A DNA stretch of 64,000 nt from Mesorhizobium atlanticum (lineage in GTDB: Bacteria > Pseudomonadota > Alphaproteobacteria > Rhizobiales > Rhizobiaceae), in the NCBI RefSeq assembly GCF_003289965.1, contig NZ_QMBQ01000002.1:62001-126000 (forward strand). Reading direction: 5' to 3'. The notes beneath the pieces are model-generated. The model saw only the letters and a list, made by a program, of their open reading frames with translations. It did no database searches and had not been told where the DNA came from. Position 1 is the first letter of the stretch. Every line of letters begins with the position of its first letter. Made by a program: the position numbers and the translations under genes. This document shows, in pieces, positions 57,173 through 64,000 of the stretch.

Positions 57173-57911
57173 CCGTATTGTCGACGTCGAGGCCGGCATC
57201 GCAGCCGAAGCGGCGGGGCTCGACGCGCTGCTCGGCCATCTGAAGCCGATCGAGATCATCGAGCGCGCGGCGCGCGAATCCTTTCGCGGCGAGGTCGCAG
57301 CCGTGTCCTCCTTCGGCGCGGATTCGGCGGTGCTGCTGCACATGATCTCCGAGATCGACCGCTCGATGCCGGTGATCTTCCTCGACACCGGCAAGCATTT
57401 CGAGGAGACGCTCGGCTATCGCGACGCGCTGGTCGCCGATTTCGGCCTGACGGATATAAGGGTGATCAAGCCGGACGAGGCGGCGCTCGAACGCGTCGAT
57501 CCGACCGGCCAGCTCAACGAGACCGACACGGACGCCTGCTGCAATGTGCGCAAGGTGGAGCCGCTGGCGCGCGGCGTCGAGCCGTTCCGTGCCTGGTTCA
57601 CCGGGCGCAAGCGCTTCCAGGCTTCGACGCGGGCGGCGCTGCCCGTCTTCGAGGCCGTCGGCTCGCGCATTCGCATCAATCCGCTGGCACATTGGACGAC
57701 GTCGGATCAGGCTGACTATATGCGCGCGCATGCGCTGCGCGAAAATCCGCTGGTCGCCTATGGCTATCTCTCGATCGGCTGCTTCCCTTGCACGCAGCCC
57801 GTGCAGCCCGGCGAGGACGCGCGCAGCGGCCGCTGGGCAGGCCACGCCAAGACCGAGTGCGGCATCCATCTCTCCGGACTGGAGAAGTCGCTGACCGACG
57901 CCTCGCTTTAG
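57147..57911 (+). CDS. cysH: Assimilatory (phospho)adenylyl-sulfate reductase, iron-sulfur type
   Basis: A 254-residue reductase turning adenylyl sulfate into sulfite using thioredoxin. The nucleotide-binding region is SSFGADSAVLLH (P-loop-like, about 54-65). The catalytic C238 sits in ECGIH. Two Cys pairs, C131-C132 and C212-x2-C215, bind a [4Fe-4S] cluster, which marks the APS-reductase type rather than the E. coli PAPS reductase. AAGGAGG lies before the ATG at 57147, inside the cysI 3' end (26-bp overlap). It works directly before CysI in sulfide production. Confidence 0.93.
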   Translation: MLAKPRPLDRIVDVEAGIAAEAAGLDALLGHLKPIEIIERAARESFRGEVAAVSSFGADSAVLLHMISEIDRSMPVIFLDTGKHFEETLGYRDALVADFGLTDIRVIKPDEAALERVDPTGQLNETDTDACCNVRKVEPLARGVEPFRAWFTGRKRFQASTRAALPVFEAVGSRIRINPLAHWTTSDQADYMRAHALRENPLVAYGYLSIGCFPCTQPVQPGEDARSGRWAGHAKTECGIHLSGLEKSLTDASL

Positions 57912-57928
57912 GGTATATCGCTATCCAC

Positions 57929-57970
57929 GTGACGCCGGCCTGCGAAAGGGCGGCTTCCTGCGTTTGAGCC
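57929..57970. repeat. Partial repeat, family C, between cysH and the DUF934 gene
   Basis: GCCGGCCTGCGAAAGGGCGG and the following TTCCTGCG closely match the left half of the inverted-repeat element between zur and polA (39147-39285). It fills most of the 73-bp gap. Confidence 0.6.
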
Positions 57971-57984
57971 TTTTGGGATTTTTG

Positions 57985-58524
57985 ATGACTGAATCGACGA
58001 CAGCGGGGACCCGCCTTTGGACCCCGGACGGTTTTCGCGAGGACGAGTGGACGCACGCCGAAAGCGCCGAGGCGCTTGCCGGCAATGGCCGCTTCATCCT
58101 GCCGCTGCAGGCTTTTCTCGGACTGGATGAAGACGTTCGCAAGTCAGCCAAGGAGCGCCTCGGTGTGTTGCTGCAGCCGGGCGACGAGCTCGACAAGATA
58201 ACCGGCCTGCTGGACCAGCTGTCGCTGGTGGCGCTCGCCTTCCCGGCCTTCAATGACGGCCGCTCCTTCTCCAAGGGAGAGTTGCTGCGCGCCCGGCATC
58301 ATTTCAAGGGCGCGGTGCGCGCCACAGGCCAGGTGCTAGTCGACCAGCTTCCGCATATGCTGCGGCTCGGCTTCGACGAATTCGAGGTCTCCAATCCGGT
58401 GCTGTTGAAGCGGCTGGAGGAAGGGCGCACCGGCGGCCTGCCGGTCTATTATCAGCCGGCCGTGGAGCCTGAGCCCAAGGGGCCCAAATATTCCTGGCGA
58501 CGCAAGCGCGCTGGATCAGAATGA
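57985..58524 (+). CDS. DUF934 domain protein (oxidoreductase-associated)
   Basis: A 179-residue protein with the DUF934 signature, including LGVLLQPGDELDKITGLLDQLSLVALAFPAFNDGRSFSKGELLRAR. The family accompanies assimilatory sulfite or nitrite reductases and the CysH reductase in alphaproteobacteria. It probably assists assembly or electron transfer, without direct proof. The start is uncertain: ATG at 57985 has only a weak ribosome-binding site, and an in-frame TTG at 57964 would lie in the repeat element. Normal length. Confidence 0.85.
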   Translation: MTESTTAGTRLWTPDGFREDEWTHAESAEALAGNGRFILPLQAFLGLDEDVRKSAKERLGVLLQPGDELDKITGLLDQLSLVALAFPAFNDGRSFSKGELLRARHHFKGAVRATGQVLVDQLPHMLRLGFDEFEVSNPVLLKRLEEGRTGGLPVYYQPAVEPEPKGPKYSWRRKRAGSE

Positions 58525-58560
58525 CGTCTGGTTGACCGTCATCCTGATCCAGTCTTCGTT

Positions 58561-58604
58561 GGAGCGTGACCTTTTCCGAACCCTCGGTTCGGGATCATGC
58601 TCTG
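58561..58604. repeat. Degenerate REP-like palindrome, family B
   Basis: GGAGCGTGACC and GGATCATGCTC with CCGAACCCTCGG in the loop. The arms are imperfect but are the same type as at 55407-55455. It lies between the DUF934 and GMC oxidoreductase genes. Confidence 0.55.
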
Positions 58605-58687
58605 GCTAACGCAGCGGCATCTTTACAAGCAGCGCAAGCAGGCATTCTCTCCAGGCAACGGACGGAAAGATCCGCCGGGAGGGAACC

Positions 58688-60295
58688 ATGCGCTACGACT
58701 ATGTGATTGCCGGCGGCGGCTCCGCCGGCTCGACGCTTGCCGCCAGGCTTTCCGAAGACTCGTCGAAGACGGTCTGCCTGCTCGAGGCGGGGGGCGCCGG
58801 CAAGGATCTCTTGATCCGCGCGCCGGCCGGCATCATCGCTTTGCTGCCGGGTCGGCCGAAGATCAACAACTGGGGCTTCCAGACAATACCGCAGGAAGGT
58901 CTCAACGGCCGCAGGGGCTATCAGCCGCGCGGCAAGGCGTTGGGCGGCTCCAGCGCCATCAACGCCATGCTCTACACGCGGGGCCACCGCCGCGACTATG
59001 ACGAATGGGCCGAGCTCGGCTGCGACGGCTGGTCGTGGGACGAGGTGCTGCCCTACTTCCGGCGCGCCGAAGGCAACCAGCGCGGGGCTGACGCGCTGCA
59101 TGGCGGCGACGGACCGCTCAGGGTCGCGGAGCAGCAGGAGCCGCGCGCGATCTCCAGGGCCTTCGTCGAAGCCTGCGGCGAAAACCAGATCAGGCTGAAC
59201 GACGATTTCAATGGGCCGGAGCAGGAAGGGGCCGGCCTCTATCAGGTGACGCAGTTTTGGGGCGAGCGCCGCAATGGCGAGCGCTGCTCGGCGGCGGCCG
59301 CCTATCTGCATCCGGCGATGAACCGGCCGAACCTCACCGTGGTCACCGGCGCGCATGCGACGGGCGTCGTGCTCAATGGCAAGCGCGCCACGGGCGTGCG
59401 CTACCGCAGCGGCAAAAGCGAAGCCGTGGCGGAGGCCAGGCGCGAAGTCATCCTGTGCGGCGGGGCGTTCGGTTCGCCACAGCTGCTCCTGCTCTCCGGC
59501 ATCGGTCCGGCGGTGGAGTTGGCGGCGCACGGCATCCCGCTCGTCCACGAATTGCCGGGTGTCGGCCGGAACCTGCAGGACCATCTCGATTTCATCCTCG
59601 CCTGGAAGTCCAGGCAGACGGACCTGATGGGCATCGGCCTCCGTGGCATGCCGGGCCTGATCAGGCACATGCTGCGCTGGCGCAAGGACGGCACCGGCAT
59701 GATCGCAACGCCCTATGCCGAAGGCGGCGCTTTCCTGAAATCCGACCCGGCGATCGAGCGGCCCGACCTGCAACTGCATTTCTGCATCGCCATCGTCGAC
59801 GACCATGGCCGCAAGCTGCATCTGGGCTATGGCTTTTCCTGCCATGTCTGTGTGCTTCGGCCGCATTCGCGCGGCGAGGTGGGTTTGAACAGCGCCGATC
59901 CGCTGGCGCCGCCGCGCATCGATCCGCGCTTCCTCGAGGACGAGCGTGACGGCGAGCTTCTGCTCAAGGGCGTGCGGATGATGCGCGCCATATTGGAGGC
60001 GCCGGCACTGGCGAAATACCGCGCCAGGGAAATCTACACCGCCGGCGCGTCCAGCGATGCCGAACTGATGGCGCATATCAGGGCGCGCGCCGACACGATC
60101 TACCACCCGGCCGGCACCTGCAGGATGGGCGTCGACGACATGGCCGTGGTCGACCCGCAGCTCAAGGTGCGCGGGCTGGAAGCGTTGCGCGTTGTCGATG
60201 CCTCGGTGATGCCGACCCTGATCGGCGGCAATACCAATGCGCCGACGATCATGATCGCCGAGAAGGCCGCGGATATGATCCGGGCCGCGGCCTGA
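58688..60295 (+). CDS. GMC-family FAD-dependent oxidoreductase (choline dehydrogenase-like)
   Basis: A 535-residue flavoprotein. The ADP-binding motif is [19 protein letters not shown] (about 5-23), followed by the GMC signature region [20 protein letters not shown] (about 80-99). The second GMC segment, [18 protein letters not shown], lies at about 257-274. The C-terminal catalytic block contains [10 protein letters not shown] (His) and [17 protein letters not shown]. It oxidises an alcohol to an aldehyde or ketone. The close relatives are choline and other alkanol dehydrogenases; neighbouring betB or betI genes are absent, so choline is not assured. GGGAGGGAACC precedes the ATG. Confidence 0.9.
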   Translation: MRYDYVIAGGGSAGSTLAARLSEDSSKTVCLLEAGGAGKDLLIRAPAGIIALLPGRPKINNWGFQTIPQEGLNGRRGYQPRGKALGGSSAINAMLYTRGHRRDYDEWAELGCDGWSWDEVLPYFRRAEGNQRGADALHGGDGPLRVAEQQEPRAISRAFVEACGENQIRLNDDFNGPEQEGAGLYQVTQFWGERRNGERCSAAAAYLHPAMNRPNLTVVTGAHATGVVLNGKRATGVRYRSGKSEAVAEARREVILCGGAFGSPQLLLLSGIGPAVELAAHGIPLVHELPGVGRNLQDHLDFILAWKSRQTDLMGIGLRGMPGLIRHMLRWRKDGTGMIATPYAEGGAFLKSDPAIERPDLQLHFCIAIVDDHGRKLHLGYGFSCHVCVLRPHSRGEVGLNSADPLAPPRIDPRFLEDERDGELLLKGVRMMRAILEAPALAKYRAREIYTAGASSDAELMAHIRARADTIYHPAGTCRMGVDDMAVVDPQLKVRGLEALRVVDASVMPTLIGGNTNAPTIMIAEKAADMIRAAA

Positions 60296-60372
60296 TCGTC
60301 GGTCTTGGTCGGACCAGCTTCTCCGGTTCTGTCGCGATGGTGTCGCCTTTGCCCGCCTGCCGATAGGATCTG

Positions 60373-60472
60373 GAGCGTTTCACCGTTTCACGGAGACGGC
60401 AAACCGCTCTAACTATTTGTTTTGACGCAATTCCTGACGGAAAACCGCTCACACTTTTCCTGGAATTGCTCC
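60373..60472. repeat. Composite REP-like element, family B
   Basis: GAGCGTTTCACCG ... GCAAACCGCTC (60373-60410) is followed by GCAATTCC ... GGAATTGC (60427-60469), both with CGGAAAACCGC-type inner sequence. The second half is nearly identical to 61222-61265. Confidence 0.75.
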
Positions 60473-60587
60473 AATCCATCTGGTCAGACCAGTTTGGCGA
60501 TTTGCGCTTCCCCTTTTGCCGTCCTCACCGTAGGATAGGGTTATTATTTTGCACCCCGAAATAAATGCCAGCTAAGGGAGGAACGGC

Positions 60588-61208
60588 ATGGCCGGCAAGA
60601 AGATATTGATGCTCGTTGGCGAGTTCAGCGAGGAATACGAGATTTTCGTCTTTGAACAGGCCATGCACGCGGTGGGTCATACCGTCCATGTCGTCTGCCC
60701 CGACAAGAAGGCGGGCGACGTGCTGAAGACCTCGTTGCACGACTTCGAAGGTCATCAGACCTACACCGAAAAGCTTGGCCACGACTACATCCTCAACAAG
60801 ACCTTCGCCGAGGTGAATCCGGCCGACTATGACGCGGTCTATGCCGCGGGCGGGCGCGGACCGGAATATATCCGCATCGACAAGCGCGTGCAGGCGCTGG
60901 TCAGGCATTTCCATGAGACCGGCAAGCCGATCTTCACCATTTGCCATGGCGTGCAGATCCTGATCGCGGTCGACGGCGTGGTGCGGGGCAAGGAAGTGGC
61001 GGCGCTGCATTATTGCGAGCCGGAAGTGACGCTTGCCGGCGGCACCTATATCGATGTCGCGCCGACCGGCGCGCATGTCGACGGCAATCTGGTGTCGGCC
61101 AAAGGCTGGCCTGGCCTTGCCGCCTTCATGCGGGAGTGCCTGAAGGTCCTCGGCACCGAGATCCGCCACGGCGAAGCACTGACGCGTGCCGACCGAAAGG
61201 CGGCCTGA
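60588..61208 (+). CDS. DJ-1/PfpI family protein
   Basis: A 206-residue protein of the DJ-1/PfpI superfamily. The nucleophile elbow is C119 in FTICHGVQIL, with the upstream acidic E-residue region EFSEEYEIFVFEQAM and the GGRGPEYIRI strap. Such proteins act as proteases, deglycases or chaperones in stress; the reaction here is uncertain. It begins MAGKKILMLVGEFSEEYE and ends within the family's normal length. GGGAGGAA lies before the ATG. It is flanked on both sides by REP-like elements. Confidence 0.9.
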   Translation: MAGKKILMLVGEFSEEYEIFVFEQAMHAVGHTVHVVCPDKKAGDVLKTSLHDFEGHQTYTEKLGHDYILNKTFAEVNPADYDAVYAAGGRGPEYIRIDKRVQALVRHFHETGKPIFTICHGVQILIAVDGVVRGKEVAALHYCEPEVTLAGGTYIDVAPTGAHVDGNLVSAKGWPGLAAFMRECLKVLGTEIRHGEALTRADRKAA

Positions 61209-61221
61209 ACTTGTTCTTTGC

Positions 61222-61265
61222 GCAATTCCGGACGGAAAACCGCTACACACTTTTCCTGGAATTGC
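61222..61265. repeat. REP-like palindrome, family B (GCAATTCC type)
   Basis: GCAATTCCGGACGGAAAACC and CTTTTCCTGGAATTGC ends. It begins 13 bp after the DJ-1/PfpI stop and is the second such copy around that gene. Confidence 0.8.
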
Positions 61266-61283
61266 TCTAACCGCTGCGCGCGG

Positions 61284-61484
61284 CTATTGACGCCGCTCGC
61301 CGCCAGCCTTCTTGGCATCCACGCCGTCCAGGCGGTCAAGCAGGTCGCTCAGCCGCCGGGGCACCTCCTTTTCCAGGCGAAATGCCGGCAATGTGCGCAG
61401 AAAGCGCTTTGTCGCTTCGCTGCCTGCCTGCCGCCTGATATCGTTGGCCAATTCGGCGCGCCGGTTGCCGTTGTTGCCGTTCAT
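61284..61484 (-). CDS. Small hypothetical protein divergent from grpE
   Basis: A 66-residue basic protein beginning MNGNNGNRRAELANDIRRQA and ending with PRRLSDLLDRLDGVDAKKAGG-type sequence. The middle FLRTLPAFRLEKEVP contains heptad-like hydrophobic spacing. The ATG at 61484 has no strong ribosome-binding site. Codon usage is like the surrounding genes. It is divergent from grpE with a 219-bp gap. I do not recognise a family, and the call rests on reading-frame quality and amino-acid pattern alone. Confidence 0.45.
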   Translation of the reverse strand: MNGNNGNRRAELANDIRRQAGSEATKRFLRTLPAFRLEKEVPRRLSDLLDRLDGVDAKKAGGERRQ

Positions 61485-61702
61485 CGTCCCAAAATCCTGT
61501 GTCGGCTTCGAAACTCCTCCAGCCCGTTTATGGTTCCCGCAACGGCATTCGAGGGCAAGCAAAGCTGCGTGATACGGTAAAATTTGAATTAATTTGGAAC
61601 GACGGCTCGACATCCGCCGCGAGCGCTTACCCCTTGATTTTTGGCCTCCAAACCTCGATATCGGGCGCAAATCCAGACCAATCCGAATGACGGGAAACGG
61701 CG

Positions 61703-62335
61703 ATGAGCGACCAGGCAAAAGACGAACGCACGCCCGAAGATATGGAAGCCACCCAGGCTTCCGGCGAGCGTGCGGAAGGTGGCGTCGACGGCGACTACGA
61801 AGCGCTTGTGCGGCTGCTGAAGGAAAACGAGGAACTGAAGGACCGCGCGCTGCGCGCCGCGGCCGAAATGGAGAATTTGCGGCGGCGCACCGCGCGCGAC
61901 GTGCATGACGCGCGCACTTACGCGGTGGCCAATTTCGCGCGCGACATGCTGTCGGTGTCGGACAATCTGCGCCGCGCGCTCGATGCCATTCCGGCCGAGG
62001 CCAAGGCCTCCGGCGATGCCGGCTTCAAGGCGCTTATCGAGGGCGTCGACCTCACCGAACGCGCCATGCTGTCGGCGCTGGAGCGCCACGGCGTGAAGAA
62101 ACTCGCGCCCGAAGGCGAGAAGTTCGATCCGAACTTCCACCAAGCGATGTTCGAGGTGCCCAATCCGGAGGTTCCGGCCGGCACCGTCGTCCAGGTGGTG
62201 CAACCGGGCTATTCGATCGGCGAGCGCGTGCTGCGGCCGGCGATGGTCGGTGTCGCCAAGGGTGGCCCGAAGGCAACCGCGGAGGCGAAGGTCGAGCCCG
62301 GCCCGGTGAACGAGCAGGCCGAGAAGGATGCTTGA
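61703..62335 (+). CDS. grpE: Nucleotide exchange factor GrpE
   Basis: A 210-residue Hsp70 co-chaperone that releases ADP from DnaK. A charged N-terminus (1-45) leads to a long coiled coil (about 35-95, with [25 protein letters not shown]). The beta-wing domain (about 130-190) has [30 protein letters not shown] and ends in [28 protein letters not shown] lies before the ATG. hrcA, often directly upstream in rhizobia, is not seen. The gene is followed by a family D palindrome. Confidence 0.95.
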   Translation: MSDQAKDERTPEDMEATQASGERAEGGVDGDYEALVRLLKENEELKDRALRAAAEMENLRRRTARDVHDARTYAVANFARDMLSVSDNLRRALDAIPAEAKASGDAGFKALIEGVDLTERAMLSALERHGVKKLAPEGEKFDPNFHQAMFEVPNPEVPAGTVVQVVQPGYSIGERVLRPAMVGVAKGGPKATAEAKVEPGPVNEQAEKDA

Positions 62336-62337
62336 GA

Positions 62338-62430
62338 GTGAATAGTGAGTAGCGAATAGGGAAGCTGGCTATCAACGGCTCGGCTTCGTGGTATTCACTA
62401 CTCACTATTCGCTACCCACTACTCGCTCGC
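62338..62430. repeat. Palindromic repeat, family D (left of the TRIC gene)
   Basis: GTGAATAGTGAGTAGCGAAT on the left is mirrored by ATTCACTACTCACTATTCGC on the right around a GGCTCGGCTTCG centre. The same type of element flanks the other side of the next gene (63070-63162). It ends directly before the TRIC start. Confidence 0.75.
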
Positions 62431-62432
62431 TC

Positions 62433-63065
62433 ATGAATCCCATCGCGTTGCTCGACTTTGCCGGCGTCGCCGTCTTCGCGGCGACGGGCGCGCTTGCCGC
62501 CTCGCGCAAGCAGCTCGACATTATCGGCTTCCTGTTCCTGGCCAGCATCACCGGCATCGGCGGCGGGACGTTGCGCGACGTCATCCTCAACCTGCCGGTG
62601 TTCTGGGTCGCCAACAGCGGCTATGTGCTGATCTGCGCCGTGGTCGCGGTGCTGGTCTTCTTCAGCGCCCACCGCTTCGAATCCCGCTACAAGCTGCTGC
62701 TGTGGCTCGATGCCATCGGGCTTGCCGCGTTCTCGGTGATGGGCGCGGCAAAGGGACTGGCGATCACCGGTTCGCCTGTCGTGTCGGTCATCACGGGCGT
62801 GCTGACGGCAACCTCAGGCGGCATATTGCGCGACCTGCTTGCCGGCGAACCCTCGGTGCTGCTCAGGCCTGAAATCTATGTCACGGCCGCCCTTGCCGGC
62901 GCCGCCATTTTCACTCTTGGCGATCTTGCCGGCCTGCCGGCGCTGGCGTCCAGCCTGCTCGGCTTCGCGGCCGCGTTCGTGGTGCGCGGCGGGGCGCTTA
63001 AATTCGGCTGGTCGTTTGCGGCCTATAAGAGCCGGCCAGGGCGAAGGCCGGAGGATATTCCGTGA
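62433..63065 (+). CDS. TRIC/UPF0126 family cation channel
   Basis: A 210-residue membrane protein with seven predicted helices in two related halves. Each half carries a glycine-rich arginine motif: SITGIGGGTLRDVIL (about 44-58) and TATSGGILRDLLAGE (about 129-143). This is the duplicated pattern of TRIC and UPF0126 (YadS) channels that conduct monovalent cations. The ATG at 62433 gives the normal N-terminus MNPIALLDFAGVAVFAATGA. No Shine-Dalgarno is visible because the palindromic repeat runs up to the start. Physiological role unknown. Confidence 0.88.
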   Translation: MNPIALLDFAGVAVFAATGALAASRKQLDIIGFLFLASITGIGGGTLRDVILNLPVFWVANSGYVLICAVVAVLVFFSAHRFESRYKLLLWLDAIGLAAFSVMGAAKGLAITGSPVVSVITGVLTATSGGILRDLLAGEPSVLLRPEIYVTAALAGAAIFTLGDLAGLPALASSLLGFAAAFVVRGGALKFGWSFAAYKSRPGRRPEDIP

Positions 63066-63069
63066 AAGA

Positions 63070-63162
63070 GCAAGTGGTGAATAGTGAATGGTGAAATGGT
63101 CGATGGGCGGGAGAGCCGAGGGCCCTCAACCATTCACCATTTACTATTCCCCATTCACCGGA
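63070..63162. repeat. Palindromic repeat, family D (right of the TRIC gene)
   Basis: GTGGTGAATAGTGAATGGTG on the left and CCATTCACCATTTACTATTC on the right, around a GAGCCGAGGGCCCTC centre. It resembles the element at 62338-62430 and the smaller copy in the phn cluster. Confidence 0.75.
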
Positions 63163-63163
63163 A

Positions 63164-64000
63164 TCACGCCGCGAAGCGCTGGCCCTCGCCGCCATAGTAG
63201 TTGACGTAGCGGGCGCCGATCTCCTTGACCGGCATGACGACGAAGACGTCGACGGTCGAGAATTCATGGTCGATCACGCAGCCATCGCCGATGCGGGCGC
63301 CGACGCGCAGGTAACCCTTGACCAGCGGCGGCATGGCGGCAATCGCCGCCTTGGTGTTCACCGCTTCGATGGGCATCAGGTCCATCGAGCAATAGCGTCC
63401 CGGAACCGCGCGGACATCCCAAGCGGAGTCGGTGCGGCAATGGTGGGCGAGATAGGTCAACGCCTCGGCATGCGCCGCCGGCACGATGCCGTGGAAAGAG
63501 GCACAGCCGGTCATTACGCCGATGCCGTAATGGTTGATGTAGGCCCAGATGCCCTGCCACAGCGCCTCGATGGTGCGCTTGGAGCGGTATTCGGGCAGAA
63601 CGCAGGAGCGACCGAGCTCGAGGAAGCGCTGGCCGGGGTGGCGCGCGATCAACTTGGTGAGTTCGAACTCGCCCTCGGAATAAAAGCCGCCGGCGGTCGC
63701 GGCGATCTCCTGCCGCAGCAGGCGATAGGTGCCGACGATGCGGCGATGCTCGGGGCCGGGAAGGGACGTGTCCAACACGAGAAGGTGGTCGCAGAGCGGG
63801 TCGAAACGGTCGGCATCGCGGCGGTCCTGCGCCTGGAACAGGTCCTTCCTCGCGCCAAGCTCGTCATAAAATACCCGATAGCGGACTTCCTGGGCGGCGG
63901 CGATTTCAGCCTCGTTGCGGGCGAGCCGCACCTCGAGGTTGCCGATCCGGCCCAGCGGAGCACCGCTTGCGACGGCATCGGCGGTACGGGCAGCGAGCAG
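63164..64000 (-). CDS. Ornithine/acyl-ACP N-acyltransferase-like protein (OlsB type), 5' end outside the window
   Basis: At least 279 residues; the frame stays open to the window edge, so the N-terminus is missing. GRIGNLEVRLARNEAEIAAA leads into a GNAT-fold acyltransferase with AQEVRYRVFYDELGA and FLELGRSCVLPEYR (acyl-ACP/CoA-binding region). The C-terminal part PLVKGYLRVGARIGDGCVIDHEF, then VNYYGGEGQRFAA, matches OlsB/hemolysin-like proteins. OlsB makes lyso-ornithine lipid, a phosphate-free membrane lipid in rhizobia. The internal GTG at 63931 is not treated as the start. It is followed by a family D palindrome. Confidence 0.82.
   Translation of the reverse strand: MLAARTADAVASGAPLGRIGNLEVRLARNEAEIAAAQEVRYRVFYDELGARKDLFQAQDRRDADRFDPLCDHLLVLDTSLPGPEHRRIVGTYRLLRQEIAATAGGFYSEGEFELTKLIARHPGQRFLELGRSCVLPEYRSKRTIEALWQGIWAYINHYGIGVMTGCASFHGIVPAAHAEALTYLAHHCRTDSAWDVRAVPGRYCSMDLMPIEAVNTKAAIAAMPPLVKGYLRVGARIGDGCVIDHEFSTVDVFVVMPVKEIGARYVNYYGGEGQRFAA

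Noticed and set aside
1-64000. CRISPR arrays, tRNA/rRNA genes, insertion sequences, prophage or toxin-antitoxin genes
   Set aside because: No regularly spaced direct repeats, no cloverleaf or rRNA words, and no transposase, integrase or toxin-like product were found in the reading frames.

Overview
The window is high-G+C, densely coded chromosomal DNA from an alphaproteobacterium of the order Rhizobiales. Gene content and the abundant short palindromic intergenic repeats point to Mesorhizobium or a close relative. This is inferred from the predicted proteins (rhizobial-type phn cluster, NrnC, CysG-DUF2849-CysI-CysH-DUF934, OlsB-like acyltransferase, host-attachment protein), not from a database search. 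No tRNA, rRNA, insertion sequence, phage gene or CRISPR array was seen.

Layout. (1) 1-6015: a rare-sugar/sugar-acid catabolic cluster with a mandelate-racemase-type enolase-superfamily enzyme, three TIM-barrel sugar isomerase/epimerases (two with the metal ligands of D-tagatose 3-epimerase) and a Gfo/Idh/MocA dehydrogenase. (2) 6078-17438: a carbon-phosphorus lyase locus, phnGHIJKL, a hexapeptide acyltransferase, a 2H-phosphoesterase-like DUF1868 gene and the transporter phnCDE1E2, all on the minus strand, with the repressor gene phnF divergent. The phnG/phnF intergenic region holds a Pho box, a TATAAT -10 element and a PhnF-type dyad. phnM, phnN and phnP are absent from the cluster. A palindromic repeat forms the 3' end of phnJ. 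(3) 17445-25282: an Rbs-type sugar ABC transporter, a zinc alcohol dehydrogenase, a UxaA-family sugar-acid dehydratase and a regulator with what look like two winged helices plus an FCD domain. (4) 25380-28106: a copper cluster (DUF2946, PCu(A)C chaperone, CopC-CopD fusion).

(5) 28244-38601: gnd, a LacI-family repressor and the divergent CUT1 sugar ABC operon followed by an isomerase, a Gfo/Idh/MocA dehydrogenase and an aldo/keto reductase. Identical 17-bp operators in opposite orientation lie in front of the repressor and the operon. (6) 38734-44936: zur, polA, a C-rich small RNA downstream of polA in the position I remember for alpha-r7/Smr7C, an M20 peptidase and the nanoRNase gene nrnC behind a structured leader that contains its ribosome-binding site. 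(7) 44988-53236: two small proteins, a class A penicillin-binding protein, an SDR, an MDR oxidoreductase with a divergent AraC regulator, a Kef/YbaL antiporter and a host-attachment protein. (8) 53654-58524: assimilatory sulfate reduction, cysG-DUF2849-cysI-cysH-DUF934. (9) 58688-64000: GMC oxidoreductase, DJ-1/PfpI protein, a small ORF, grpE, a TRIC/UPF0126 channel and the 3' part of an OlsB-like acyltransferase.

Most long additional open frames are antisense or frame-shifted shadows caused by the high G+C content and are not listed. At least four families of palindromic intergenic repeats recur through the window.
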